Notes: generated by a model from the sequence alone, not told the origin. Counted from the stretch's first letter, positions 16,841 to 25,615 are shown. The stretch is 48,293 bases of DNA from Candidatus Omnitrophota bacterium (GCA_015228785.1 JADGCU010000008.1:1-48293); one strand, 5' to 3'. A program made the numbers and translations.

Positions 16841-18016
16841 ATGAGAGCTGGCGCATTATTTCAGCATATTGACCGTTGGTCCAAAGAAGGGATCATTTCT
16901 TCTGAGCAGGTCGATAAGATTAAAGAATCTGTGCGTTTGGAGTCTCGGCGCAGGATCCTTCGTTTTATTCAGATCCTTTTTATTATGGGTGCTTTTTGGG
17001 TTGTCTTTGGCCTGATCGCGGTCTTGCGGTTGATTCCTTTTAAAATTTTGAGTTTTCTTCTGGATGTCGTGCTTGCGGTTTTGAAGCCTCTTTCGCAGGC
17101 CTTATTTTCAGCAGCACGTGTTATTTCGCCGCAACATCCTGGGTCTGTTTTGGCAGGGTTCGGGTGTTTTTTAGTTGCGGGACTTTTCTTCTGGCTTGGG
17201 ATTCGTCTCAGAAAGCGTTCGCAGGTAGAGATTTTACAGTTGGGATCATGGCATTATCCTGAGCTGCGATTGGGAACTACCTCCCTTGTGATTAGCTATA
17301 TTGCGGCTGTAGCAGGGTGGGGATTGTGGAACTATACGCTTTACCCCGCACATTCTTACGGATCTCATGTAGACCAGGCGTTTATTTTTCCTGTGTTTTT
17401 GATTTTACAGACGATCTTTTTCTTGATCTTGGCATATGTGATTCATGATCAGATTGCCCTTCTTTTTTGGATCGGTTCCTTAGCGCAGGTTGTTGGCATG
17501 ATGACAGGATATTTTACAGGTATGTATTCGCTCAGTGTTCAATCACCGATGGTTCAAGTTTTGACAGGGGGCATGCTTCTTTTTATTGGATTGTGGCATG
17601 AAGAGAAGGCGCGCGGCCAGGAGAAAGAGCTTCTTTTTGTTTTTGGTCGGACCTATCAGTGGACAGGATTGTTATTTGTATATCTTGCTTTGTGGGTCAT
17701 GTCTATTTTGGGGATCAACTTTAGTAATTTTGAGAAATATCACGGTCCGCAGGCGGTAGAATTATGGGTTGCGAATATTCTTTTTCTCGGGGCTTCTTTG
17801 GGAAGCTTGGGGTATGGGGCGTTTCGGGATGACAAAGTTTACTTTAATTACGGTTTGACATTTCTGATCATTTTTTCTTACACGGTGTTTTTCTCGCATG
17901 TTTGGTCAACGGTCGGATCAGCGTGGGCTTCGCTGTTACTCGGGGGACTTTTGATCGGGACCGGGTATGGGTTGCGTCAATTATGGATGAAAGGTGTGTT
18001 ATTCCGGAAGAAATAA
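16841..18016 (+). CDS. DUF2157 family membrane protein
   Basis: This 391-residue protein has a soluble N-terminal segment with the DUF2157 look (FQHIDRWSKEGIISSEQVDKI), followed by about nine to ten hydrophobic helices. No transporter or enzyme motif stands out. DUF2157 proteins are widespread and uncharacterised. It is transcribed with yjbQ (12-base gap) and precedes the PfkB kinase by 39 bases. Confidence 0.75.
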   Translation: MRAGALFQHIDRWSKEGIISSEQVDKIKESVRLESRRRILRFIQILFIMGAFWVVFGLIAVLRLIPFKILSFLLDVVLAVLKPLSQALFSAARVISPQHPGSVLAGFGCFLVAGLFFWLGIRLRKRSQVEILQLGSWHYPELRLGTTSLVISYIAAVAGWGLWNYTLYPAHSYGSHVDQAFIFPVFLILQTIFFLILAYVIHDQIALLFWIGSLAQVVGMMTGYFTGMYSLSVQSPMVQVLTGGMLLFIGLWHEEKARGQEKELLFVFGRTYQWTGLLFVYLALWVMSILGINFSNFEKYHGPQAVELWVANILFLGASLGSLGYGAFRDDKVYFNYGLTFLIIFSYTVFFSHVWSTVGSAWASLLLGGLLIGTGYGLRQLWMKGVLFRKK

Positions 18017-18055
18017 CCGTTGTCTTTTAGGAGCACGGTATTAAAGGAGTTGATT

Positions 18056-18964
18056 ATGGGATTGCTTGTTTTAGGAACAGTCGCATTGGATGATGTGAAG
18101 ACACCTTCGGGCGTTAAGAAGGCGATGTTAGGCGGTTCGGCGGCGCATTTTACGATGAGTGCGCGTCTTTTTGATGATGTCCATCTTGTGGGTGTTGTGG
18201 GGAAAGATTTTCCCAAGGTTCATTTGAATTTTCTAAAGAGTAAGGGAGCCAATTTGGCCTCTCTAACGATCGCCGAGGGACAGACATTTCGCTGGACGGG
18301 GGAATATAAGAAGGATGACCTTAATAGCGCGATCACCCACGCCACAAAACTTGGGGTTCTTGCTAATTATGTTCCGGAGCTGACAGAGTCTCAAAAGAAA
18401 ATGACGCACGTGTTTCTGGCTAATTTAGCGCCGGATGCGCAGGGAAGGCTTTTGAGTCTTATCAAATCGCCTGAACTCGTCGGGTTGGATACTATGAATC
18501 TTTGGATCAATACAGCGATGAAGGATTTAAGGCGCCTGATCAAGAGAGCGGATATTTTTGTCTTGAATGACGGGGAGTCCAAGCTTCTTACAGGAGAGCA
18601 AAATATTGTGAAGGCGGCTCAGGCTATTAGGGCCATGGGGCCAAAAGTTGTAGTGATCAAAAAGGGTGAACATGGCGTTTATGTTTTGGGGGCAAAGTTT
18701 GAGTTCGGGTTTCCTGCTTATCCTGTTGATCGTGTCGTTGATCCCACAGGTGCAGGGGACACGTTTGCCGGCGGCATGTTTGGATATCTGAGTAAGGTTC
18801 GCAAGATGGATGAAAAGAGTTTTCGTCGGGCAGTTCTTTATGGAACGGTCTTGGCTTCTTTTAATGTGCAGGGCTTTGGCATGGGACGTACGGCACCTTT
18901 GTCTATGCGTGAAGTCGAAGTCCGGCTTAAGGAATTTCAGAAATTTGCAGGTCTGATAAGTTAA
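18056..18964 (+). CDS. PfkB-family carbohydrate/nucleoside kinase
   Basis: This protein has 302 residues from ATG 18056 with SD AAAGGAG; an in-frame start at 18020 lacks one. It has the ribokinase fold: GGSAAHFTMSARLF in the N-terminal lid, GVVGKDFP, LNDGESKLLTGEQN, and the catalytic signature DPTGAGDTFAGG with the GAGD base and anion hole. It is of the adenosine-kinase-like PfkB type in size and layout, though the substrate could be a sugar. The next gene, one base downstream, is a SemiSWEET sugar transporter, which favours a sugar kinase. Confidence 0.88.
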   Translation: MGLLVLGTVALDDVKTPSGVKKAMLGGSAAHFTMSARLFDDVHLVGVVGKDFPKVHLNFLKSKGANLASLTIAEGQTFRWTGEYKKDDLNSAITHATKLGVLANYVPELTESQKKMTHVFLANLAPDAQGRLLSLIKSPELVGLDTMNLWINTAMKDLRRLIKRADIFVLNDGESKLLTGEQNIVKAAQAIRAMGPKVVVIKKGEHGVYVLGAKFEFGFPAYPVDRVVDPTGAGDTFAGGMFGYLSKVRKMDEKSFRRAVLYGTVLASFNVQGFGMGRTAPLSMREVEVRLKEFQKFAGLIS

Positions 18965-18965
18965 T

Positions 18966-19235
18966 ATGCGCGCCCTTGAGACACTTGCTTTAATCGCCTC
19001 CATTGTCATGCCCTTGTGGAACATTCCGCTTATTGTGAGGATCATTCAGAGAAAGTCGTCCGATGACCTGAGTCCCGCTTGGTTTTTAGGTGTGTGGATC
19101 TGCATGCTCCTTATGGTACCCTGGGCATTTGTGACGAAAGATATTGTTCTTAAAGTTTTTAGTTTTGTGAATGTTAGTCTTTTCTCGATGGTCGGGTTTG
19201 TTATGTTCAAATACCGCAAAAAGAAAGCAGCATAA
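18966..19235 (+). CDS. SemiSWEET (PQ-loop/MtN3) sugar transporter
   Basis: This 89-residue protein is one three-helix bundle. The MPLWNIPLIVRI motif in the first helix is the PQ-loop-like proline pair, followed by KSSDDLSPAWFLG and two further helices, with a basic KYRKKKAA tail on the cytoplasmic side. SemiSWEETs dimerise to form a facilitative sugar pore. It begins one base after the kinase stop with no SD of its own, so translation is probably coupled. Confidence 0.88.
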   Translation: MRALETLALIASIVMPLWNIPLIVRIIQRKSSDDLSPAWFLGVWICMLLMVPWAFVTKDIVLKVFSFVNVSLFSMVGFVMFKYRKKKAA

Positions 19236-19237
19236 AG

Positions 19238-20182
19238 ATGTCCCCTCGTGTGGTGAAAGCTAAGAAAGAAAAAGAGAAGGAATTGCGTTGCGGTTTTGTG
19301 GCTATTATTGGTCGGCCTAATTCTGGGAAATCGACGCTATTGAATCACATTGTTGAGGAGAAAATTGCGATCGTCTCTCCCATTCCGCAGACGACACGGA
19401 CCATGGTTAAGGGGATTTATACGGATGAGCGAGGACAGATCGTGTTCATTGATACGCCAGGGTGGCATCGTGGGCGTGACCATCTGGATCGGTTTATGTC
19501 ACAGGCATGTTTAGATGCGACCGATGGGGTTGATTGCGTGATCCATCTGGCGGATACGTCGCGGCCTATTGGGGAGGAAGAGTTTCAGGTCGTTGATCGC
19601 TTGAAGCATGTTAAGGTGCCGATTATTGTCGGTCTTAACAAGATCGATCTCAAGGGGGAATATATGGCGCAATATATTTCACTTTGGGAAGATGTAAAGA
19701 AAAAGAAAGTTGATGAGATGGAGAATTTTGTTTTGCTTCCTCTTTCAGGCCGAGATGGAACACAGGTCGATAAGCTGATCGATCTTGTTTTTTCTTTTAT
19801 GCCAGTAGGTCCTTTCTTCTATGAGCAGGATGTGATTTCAGATACTCCCAAGAGGCAGGTCGTTGCTGACATGATCCGTGAGAAGCTTTTTTTGCTCACG
19901 CGCGAAGAGCTGCCTCATTCGATTGCGGTTGTGATTGATGAGATGCGTCCTGTCAAGGGAAAGACCACGTTTATTCGCGCGACAGTTCTTGTGGAGCGTG
20001 ATTCCCAGAAAGAAATTGTGATCGGCGCCAAGGGACAGATGATCAAGCAGGTGGGGATCATGGCGCGTGCAGAGCTGGAGAATCTTTTAGAGACAAAAGT
20101 ATTTATAGAGCTTTATGTGAAGACCAGCAAACACTGGCGTGATGACCCCTCGATGTTGGCTGATATGGGGTATCAAGCGTAG
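19238..20182 (+). CDS. era: GTPase Era
   Basis: This 314-residue protein has G1 GRPNSGKS (25-32), G2 QTTR (51-54), G3 DTPG (72-75) and G4 NKID, followed by a C-terminal KH domain with VIGAKGQMIKQVG and the FIELYVKTSKHWRDD tail. Era binds the 3' end of 16S rRNA during small-subunit maturation. The first 16 residues are an extra charged extension (KAKKEKEKE). It starts two bases after the SemiSWEET stop, so it is in the same transcript. Confidence 0.97.
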   Translation: MSPRVVKAKKEKEKELRCGFVAIIGRPNSGKSTLLNHIVEEKIAIVSPIPQTTRTMVKGIYTDERGQIVFIDTPGWHRGRDHLDRFMSQACLDATDGVDCVIHLADTSRPIGEEEFQVVDRLKHVKVPIIVGLNKIDLKGEYMAQYISLWEDVKKKKVDEMENFVLLPLSGRDGTQVDKLIDLVFSFMPVGPFFYEQDVISDTPKRQVVADMIREKLFLLTREELPHSIAVVIDEMRPVKGKTTFIRATVLVERDSQKEIVIGAKGQMIKQVGIMARAELENLLETKVFIELYVKTSKHWRDDPSMLADMGYQA

Positions 20183-20189
20183 ATATATT

Positions 20190-20585
20190 ATGGCGGAAAA
20201 GACTTTAAAAATTCTGGTTGCTGATGATGAGCCGGAGATCCTGATGGTTTTGGCCAAAATGGTCCGGGCAGAGGGGTTTGATGTGGTAACTGCTTCTGAT
20301 GGGGTTGAGGCCTGGGAGAAGGTTTTATCAGAGAATCCTGATATGCTGATCCTTGATATTAATATGCCTAAGAAGGATGGGTTTGCTGTTCTTAAGGAGC
20401 TACGGACATCGCCTCCTGATAAGAAGTGGCGACCGGTGATTATTGTGTCCGGCAGGCAGGAGATGGATTCTTTTCATCAGGGTTTTAATTTGGAGGCGGA
20501 TCATTATTTGAGCAAGCCTTTCCGCATGGAAGAACTCTCGAGCGCTATTCGTTTGATGGCGAGTCTCATTCCGTTTCGTACATAG
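20190..20585 (+). CDS. Stand-alone response-regulator receiver (CheY-like)
   Basis: This 131-residue protein from ATG 20190 has no output domain. Receiver signatures: ADDEPEI (acidic pair), MLILDINMPKKDG (phosphoacceptor Asp with the MP-K-DG turn), IIVSGRQEM (Thr/Ser switch) and LSKPFRMEEL (KPF lysine). The missing output domain means it acts by protein contact. It lies seven bases after era with no sensor kinase in the window, so its partner is elsewhere. A longer reading from 20139 overlaps era and is not needed. Confidence 0.9.
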   Translation: MAEKTLKILVADDEPEILMVLAKMVRAEGFDVVTASDGVEAWEKVLSENPDMLILDINMPKKDGFAVLKELRTSPPDKKWRPVIIVSGRQEMDSFHQGFNLEADHYLSKPFRMEELSSAIRLMASLIPFRT

Positions 20586-20597
20586 AACAAGTTGGTT

Positions 20598-21251
20598 ATG
20601 AAGAGCGCTTTTACCGCTTTACAAATGAAAAAGCTGGATTGCTGGACCATTGAAGAGATCGGGATCCCGGCGATCTGTTTAATGGAGAATGCGGGTCGTT
20701 TGGTTGCGGATGAAGCGGTAAGACTTTTGAGAAGAAAGTCAGGAAGAATTACGATTGTTTGCGGTAGTGGTAATAATGGGGGAGATGGTCTGGTTGCGGC
20801 GCGGCACTTATTTAACAAAGGGGCGGAAGTAGCTGTTCTTCTTGCGGGAGACAGGGCCCGGTTTAGCGATGAAGCACTTATAAATTATCTGGCGGTTGAT
20901 AAATTACGAATTCCCATTCTGCGTCCTGATCACAAGGGCATGGCATTTCTTGCTCGGGATGTGATGATCATTGATGCGCTTTTTGGTCTTGGCCTGTGTC
21001 GTGAGATTACAGGGCACTTCAGGGACATCATTACGGCGATCAACGCTGCGACAGCTCGAGTGATATCTGTTGATATTCCGTCAGGTCTGGATGCAACGAC
21101 AGGGAAGGTTTGGGGCATAGCCGTGAAGGCGGATCTGACGGTGACCTTGGCGCATCCTAAACGGGGATTATACATTGGCGATGGCCCGAAATATGCGGGC
21201 CGGATCAAGGTTGTGGATATTGGTATTCCAGATGGCCATGTTAACAAATAG
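20598..21251 (+). CDS. nnrE: NAD(P)H-hydrate epimerase (YjeF_N domain)
   Basis: This protein of about 217 residues from ATG 20598 has GIPAICLMENAGR near the start, CGSGNNGGDGLVAARHL (NAD-hydrate site), ALFGLGL and SVDIPSGLDATTG. It epimerises R- to S-NAD(P)HX so that a partner dehydratase can repair it. In many bacteria this domain is fused to the NnrD dehydratase; here it stands alone. The next frame overlaps its end slightly. An upstream TTG 20592 adds two residues only. Confidence 0.93.
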   Translation: MKSAFTALQMKKLDCWTIEEIGIPAICLMENAGRLVADEAVRLLRRKSGRITIVCGSGNNGGDGLVAARHLFNKGAEVAVLLAGDRARFSDEALINYLAVDKLRIPILRPDHKGMAFLARDVMIIDALFGLGLCREITGHFRDIITAINAATARVISVDIPSGLDATTGKVWGIAVKADLTVTLAHPKRGLYIGDGPKYAGRIKVVDIGIPDGHVNK

Positions 21252-21255
21252 TCAG

Positions 21256-21897
21256 ATGTCCCGTGTGATCTCTCGGATCAAGAAAGCGGTGAGTGGCTTG
21301 CCTGACCCTTCTGTTACTTTAGTCGGCAAGCGGTGGAAGTCGCCGTATTTAGTTCTTGTCTCCTGTCTTTTAAGCTTGCGAACAAAGGATACGACGACGC
21401 TTCCGGCGTCTGAAAGATTATTTCACCTTGCCGATACGCCAGAAGGTATGGTACAGTTATCCGTCGATAAGGTTGCTCGTGCAATTTACCCTGTCGGGTT
21501 TTATAAAACGAAGGCCTTTCGGATCATTGATATATCCCGGGATATTCTCGATCGGTTTCATGGCCAGGTTCCGGACACGCTGGATGATCTTCTGACCCTT
21601 AAAGGAGTTGGACGAAAGACGGCTAATCTTGTTCTTACGGAAGGCTTTCATACGCCTGCCATGTGTGTGGATACACACGTTCATCGCATTTCCAATCGGC
21701 TGGGATATATTGTGACAAGAAGTCCAGAGGAGACAGAGATGGCCTTGCGGGAGAAGTTGCCTAAGCGTTTCTGGGGGGATTACAACGCTTCTTTGGTTGT
21801 CTGGGGGCAGAATGTCTGCCGGCCTATTTCTCCTAAGTGTTCTCAGTGCCCTGTTGGGGATATTTGTCAGAAGATGGATGTGGGCGCTCATCGTTGA
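21256..21897 (+). CDS. nth: Endonuclease III
   Basis: This protein has 213 residues from ATG 21256, which matches the length and N-terminus of E. coli Nth; ATG 21238 is an alternative. Helix-hairpin-helix LKGVGRKTANLVL carries the catalytic Lys, and VDTHVHRISNR carries the catalytic Asp. The C-terminal 4Fe-4S loop CRPISPKCSQCPVGDIC has the C-x6-C-x2-C-x5-C spacing. It removes oxidised pyrimidines and nicks abasic sites. It joins mutS and the pyrimidine-dimer glycosylase as the DNA-repair content of this window. Confidence 0.95.
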   Translation: MSRVISRIKKAVSGLPDPSVTLVGKRWKSPYLVLVSCLLSLRTKDTTTLPASERLFHLADTPEGMVQLSVDKVARAIYPVGFYKTKAFRIIDISRDILDRFHGQVPDTLDDLLTLKGVGRKTANLVLTEGFHTPAMCVDTHVHRISNRLGYIVTRSPEETEMALREKLPKRFWGDYNASLVVWGQNVCRPISPKCSQCPVGDICQKMDVGAHR

Positions 21898-21929
21898 TAA
21901 AGGAAGTTTACCTTTGGAAGGATAAGGAC

Positions 21930-22847
21930 ATGCTTAAGTATTTTCAGCTTCAAGATGGCAAGATTGTTGAAACAGCTCCTAATAATGCCTCTGTTTTTAT
22001 GTATATAGCGCCGGATGAGACAGAGAAGGCGTATCTGGTTAACACGCTTCTTCTCGACGAGCACACGTTTAATTCGGCGCTTGACCCTAACGAGTTAGGA
22101 CGTCTTGAGTTTGAGGCCAACCATATGGCCGTTATCTTCAAGCGGCCCCGGAGATATTCTTCCAAAGATAATTTCCTGCTCAAGGTTGATTCCGTGGGTC
22201 TTTTTATGTTTGCTGATAAACTGGTGATTATTGCTCAGGAAGAATTTATGTTTGAGGGCCGTGTATTCACACGGTTGAGCTCGATGCAGGACGTGTTTAT
22301 TAAGATGGTTTTCAATTGTATCCGCCATTTTGAGGAACACCTGGTTGTTATTCATAGTATTTCTGATGAACTTGAGCTTGAGATCAATCAGTCGATGTCT
22401 AATAAGAATTTGATTAATATGTTCAATCTTGAGAAAAGCCTGGTTTATTATCTTAATGCGATTAGTTCCAATGGAAAGGTCATCGAGAAGTTAAAAATAA
22501 ATGCGGTAAAGATCGGTTTTCCCCAAGAGGTCGTGGAATTTCTGGAGGATGTTATCATTGAGAATGCACAGTGTTATGAACAGGCGAATACCTATTCGCA
22601 GGTTCTTTCGAGCCTGATGGATGCGAGGGCTTCGATTATTAGCAATAATTTGAATATTCGGATCAAGATGCTGACCATTCTTTCGCTGTGTATTATGCTT
22701 CCGACTCTTATTGTGAGTCTTTTTTCGATGAATATGCCGCTCCCCTTGCCGCATCAGGATTCTTTGTTGCCTTTTTGGATCGTTGTATCCCTGGCTGGCC
22801 TATCTATTCTCATTATTCTTTCAGCTTGGCGTTTTCGGAAATGGTAA
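21930..22847 (+). CDS. CorA-like divalent cation transporter with altered GMN motif
   Basis: This 305-residue protein from ATG 21930 has the purine-rich GGAAGGATAAGG upstream. It has a large cytoplasmic domain and two C-terminal helices as in the CorA/MIT family. Where CorA has GMN at the end of the first helix, this protein reads S266-M-N (FSMNMPLP). The GMN motif forms the selectivity filter of Mg2+ channels, so the glycine-to-serine change may alter ion choice, although the motif varies in some relatives. The tail ends in basic RFRKW. The next gene encodes a PII-like protein. Confidence 0.82.
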   Translation: MLKYFQLQDGKIVETAPNNASVFMYIAPDETEKAYLVNTLLLDEHTFNSALDPNELGRLEFEANHMAVIFKRPRRYSSKDNFLLKVDSVGLFMFADKLVIIAQEEFMFEGRVFTRLSSMQDVFIKMVFNCIRHFEEHLVVIHSISDELELEINQSMSNKNLINMFNLEKSLVYYLNAISSNGKVIEKLKINAVKIGFPQEVVEFLEDVIIENAQCYEQANTYSQVLSSLMDARASIISNNLNIRIKMLTILSLCIMLPTLIVSLFSMNMPLPLPHQDSLLPFWIVVSLAGLSILIILSAWRFRKW

Positions 22848-22882
22848 GGGTTGGTTTGGTCGACAGTGTTGAGGGGTCTTTT

Positions 22883-23185
22883 ATGGTCAAGATCGAAGTA
22901 ACTGTTAGGAAAGACAAGTTTGATGAGCTTTACAAAGCTTTGGAGGTTTCGGGAATAGGGGGCATGACAGCCGTAGAGGCGCGTGGGTTTGGACATCATC
23001 GTAATGGATTGCAGGAGAATGTGAGGATCGATATTTATGCAGATGCTTCTCAGGTGGAGGCTATTGTTGAGATGATCCGCAATGCCGTGAGGGGGCAGGT
23101 CTCTGGGGACGGCAGGATCGCCATTCTTCCTTTGGAGAATGTTTATCGTATACGGACTGGGGAAGAGGGTGTCGCCGCCCTGTGA
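22883..23185 (+). CDS. PII-like protein with shortened T-loop
   Basis: This 100-residue protein from ATG 22883 has SD GAGGGG. The PII N-terminal strand is VKIEVTVRKDKFDEL, followed by GIGGMTAVEARGFG (31-37 region) and the C-terminal signature RIRTGEEGVAAL. Compared with the usual 112 residues, about a dozen are missing right after GFG, exactly where the T-loop and its uridylylated Tyr51 would be. It therefore probably cannot be controlled by GlnD-type uridylylation. Its position 35 bases after the CorA-like gene suggests it may regulate that transporter rather than nitrogen assimilation. Confidence 0.85.
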   Translation: MVKIEVTVRKDKFDELYKALEVSGIGGMTAVEARGFGHHRNGLQENVRIDIYADASQVEAIVEMIRNAVRGQVSGDGRIAILPLENVYRIRTGEEGVAAL

Positions 23186-23214
23186 GCTATAGGATCAAGG
23201 TGGCGTCTTCACGG

Positions 23215-23242
23215 TTGACAGTCTTAGATAAAAGCATATAAT
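23215..23242 (+). promoter_or_regulatory. Consensus sigma70 promoter of rpsU
   Basis: TTGACA (23215-23220), a 16-base spacer and TATAAT (23237-23242), both perfect. Transcription would start near 23249, giving a leader of about 44 bases. Confidence 0.85.
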
Positions 23243-23292
23243 TAACCCGCTTATAAGTAGAATATTAATTTAAAAAGGTTGGTGAAAAGATC

Positions 23293-23460
23293 ATGGTAGA
23301 AGTCAGAGTCACGGACAGAAACAGTTTTGAGAAGGCCTTGCGTACGTTCAAGAAATTGTGCCAGCGCGAAGGGTTTCTTATTGAGCTCAAAGAGCGTCGG
23401 TTTTATTTAAAGCCTTCTGAGCGCAAGCGTAAGAAGGGTAAGCTTAGTCTGGGAAGATAG
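23293..23460 (+). CDS. rpsU: 30S ribosomal protein S21
   Basis: This is a 55-residue protein from ATG 23293 to TAG 23458-23460. It begins MVEVRVTDRNSFEKALRTFK and continues LCQREGFLIELKERRFYLKPSE with a basic C-terminus, the full S21 pattern. S21 binds the 30S platform near the anti-SD region and aids initiation. It stands as a single-gene unit between a consensus promoter and a strong terminator, fitting high constitutive expression. Confidence 0.96.
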   Translation: MVEVRVTDRNSFEKALRTFKKLCQREGFLIELKERRFYLKPSERKRKKGKLSLGR

Positions 23461-23482
23461 GATTGCTCTTGGTTTTCTCCTG

Positions 23483-23517
23483 ACGCCGTCCTGTCATAAG
23501 GGGCGGCGTTCTTGTTT
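23483..23517 (+). terminator. Rho-independent terminator of rpsU
   Basis: ACGCCGTCC (23483-23491) pairs with GGGCGGCGT (23501-23509), nine pairs including one G-T, around a 9-base loop. TCTTGTTT follows. Confidence 0.8.
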
Positions 23518-23536
23518 CATCTCTTGGAGGCTCATC

Positions 23537-24046
23537 ATGTCTAAGAAAGTCGCTATTCTCGTTGATGAATCATATCAGGTGCTTGAGGTTTGGTATCCGG
23601 TGTATCGCTTGCGTGAGGCCGGGTTTGATGTAGTGATTATCGGCAACGGGACAAAGAATGTCTTTCTCTCCAAAGAAGGATACCCATGTTCGGTCGATTG
23701 TTCGATTGATCAGATCAGTGCTAAAGATTTTGATGCTGTCGTCATCCCAGGTGGTTGGGCGCCTGACTTCTTACGACGATATCCTAAGATTGTTCAGTTT
23801 GTTAAAGATCTTAATGCGGCGGGCAAAGTGATTGCTTCGATCTGTCATGGCGGATGGATGCTGGTATCAGCAGATTGTTGTCGCGGGAAGAGGGCTACAT
23901 GTTTCTTTGCGATCAAGGATGATATCATGGCGGCCGGCGCGCGTTATGTGGATGAGGAGACTGTGGTTGATGGGAATTTGATCACAGCCCGTAAGCCCGA
24001 TGATCTGCCAAGATTTGTTAAAGAAATTATCAACAAGCTTCAGTAA
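23537..24046 (+). CDS. DJ-1/PfpI family protein
   Basis: This 169-residue protein has the acidic partner E17 in QVLEVWYP, VIPGGWAPDFLRR, and the nucleophile elbow SICHGGWML with C103-H104. The family covers PfpI-type intracellular peptidases and Hsp31/YhbO-type glyoxalase/deglycase enzymes; the exact activity cannot be chosen from sequence. SD GGAGG is strong. It lies eight bases before purH. Confidence 0.9.
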   Translation: MSKKVAILVDESYQVLEVWYPVYRLREAGFDVVIIGNGTKNVFLSKEGYPCSVDCSIDQISAKDFDAVVIPGGWAPDFLRRYPKIVQFVKDLNAAGKVIASICHGGWMLVSADCCRGKRATCFFAIKDDIMAAGARYVDEETVVDGNLITARKPDDLPRFVKEIINKLQ

Positions 24047-24054
24047 GGATTTCT

Positions 24055-25614
24055 ATGATTAAAGTTAAACGTGCGCTTATTTCTGTCTCTGACAAAACCG
24101 GGCTTTTAGATTTTGTTAAATGTCTGGCCAGGTTTAATGTTGAGATCCTGTCAACGGGTGGGACGGCGAAGATGATCCGTGATGCCGGCCTTGCTGTTAA
24201 AGAGGTGTCTGAGTATACGGGTTTTCCTGAGATGATGGATGGCCGGGTGAAAACACTTCATCCCAAGATTCATGGCGGGCTTTTGGCTTTGCGAGAAAAT
24301 CCCGAGCATATGAAGGCAGCTGAGGCGCATGGGATTGGGATGATCGATATGGTTATCGTTAATCTTTATCCATTTGAAAAGGTAACGCAGAAGAAGAATG
24401 TATCTCTTGAGGAAGCGATCGAGAATATTGATATTGGGGGGCCGTCGATGCTGCGCTCTGCAGCTAAGAATTACAAGAATGTTGCGGTTATCTGTAATCC
24501 CGATCGTTATAAAGAGGTGATTGATGAACTTGATGCCAATAGTGGAATTCTGTCCGATCGTCTCTTGGTAAGCTTAGGTATGGAGGTTTTTGATCGGACG
24601 AGTCGTTATGATCGGGTGATCGCAGAGTATCTCCAGGCGCGGTTTCGTGTTGGGGAGGCATTTCAAAAACTTCCACAGACGGTATATCTTGGGTTTACCA
24701 AGGTGCAGGATCTTCGTTATGGCGAGAATCCGCATCAGGCCGGTGCTTTTTATCGGGAATCTGACGCTCTTCGCGGCATGGCCAAGGCTCGTCAGCTTCA
24801 TGGCAAGGAACTCTCCTTTAATAATATCTTAGATCTTTTCGCTGCTGTGGATATTGCTTATGCGTTTAAGAATCCTGCGGCTGTTATTATCAAACATAAT
24901 AATCCGTGTGGTGTCGCGCAAGATACGGATCTGGCCAAGGCGTACAAGAATGCTTGGGCCTGTGATAAGCTTTCTGCGTTTGGCGGCATTATCGGTCTTA
25001 ATCGTCCCGTGGATCAGAAAACTGCGGAGGCGATCAGCAAGAGTGGTTTTATGGAATGTGTGATCGCTCCTTCTTTTGACAAGTCGGCCTTTGATATCTT
25101 AACGCAAAAGAAAAACGTTCGTTTGATGGAGCTTGTGCCCGAAGATTTCCTGCGTGACCGGTACGATTTTAAGAAAGTCCCTGGTGGGCTTCTCCTGCAG
25201 GATGTTGATGCTCGTGATCTTGATCCCGTGGAAGTTAAGGTTGTTTCCAAAAAGAAGCCAACGAAGAATCAGATGGAATCAATGCTCTTTGGCTGGAAGG
25301 TCGTTAAGTTTGTGAAATCCAACGCGATTGTTCTGACTAAGGGTGAGAAGACGATCGGGATTGGTATGGGGCAGACCTCGCGTGTGGACAGCGCAGATTT
25401 GGCACTTCGTCGGGCTGGGAAGCTTTCTAAGGGCGCGTGTCTTGCGTCCGACGCCTTTCTCCCTAAGGCGGATACGGTCACTATCGCAGCCAAGGCCGGC
25501 GTAAAGGCCATCATTCAGACCGGGGGATCTATTGCGGATCCGGATGTTATCAAGGAAGCAGATAAGCGTGGGCTTGTCATGGTCGTAACCGGGGTGAGAC
25601 ACTTTAGGCATTAA
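24055..25614 (+). CDS. purH: Bifunctional AICAR transformylase/IMP cyclohydrolase
   Basis: This 519-residue protein catalyses the last two steps of IMP synthesis. The N-terminal IMP cyclohydrolase/MGS-like domain has ISVSDKTGLLDF, LSTGGTAKMI and MMDGRVKTLHPKIHGG. The C-terminal transformylase has HGKELSFNNILDLFAA, KHNNPCGVA and GIGMGQTSRVDSA, ending VTGVRHFRH. The length is normal, so it is intact. Confidence 0.97.
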   Translation: MIKVKRALISVSDKTGLLDFVKCLARFNVEILSTGGTAKMIRDAGLAVKEVSEYTGFPEMMDGRVKTLHPKIHGGLLALRENPEHMKAAEAHGIGMIDMVIVNLYPFEKVTQKKNVSLEEAIENIDIGGPSMLRSAAKNYKNVAVICNPDRYKEVIDELDANSGILSDRLLVSLGMEVFDRTSRYDRVIAEYLQARFRVGEAFQKLPQTVYLGFTKVQDLRYGENPHQAGAFYRESDALRGMAKARQLHGKELSFNNILDLFAAVDIAYAFKNPAAVIIKHNNPCGVAQDTDLAKAYKNAWACDKLSAFGGIIGLNRPVDQKTAEAISKSGFMECVIAPSFDKSAFDILTQKKNVRLMELVPEDFLRDRYDFKKVPGGLLLQDVDARDLDPVEVKVVSKKKPTKNQMESMLFGWKVVKFVKSNAIVLTKGEKTIGIGMGQTSRVDSADLALRRAGKLSKGACLASDAFLPKADTVTIAAKAGVKAIIQTGGSIADPDVIKEADKRGLVMVVTGVRHFRH

Positions 25615-25615
25615 A

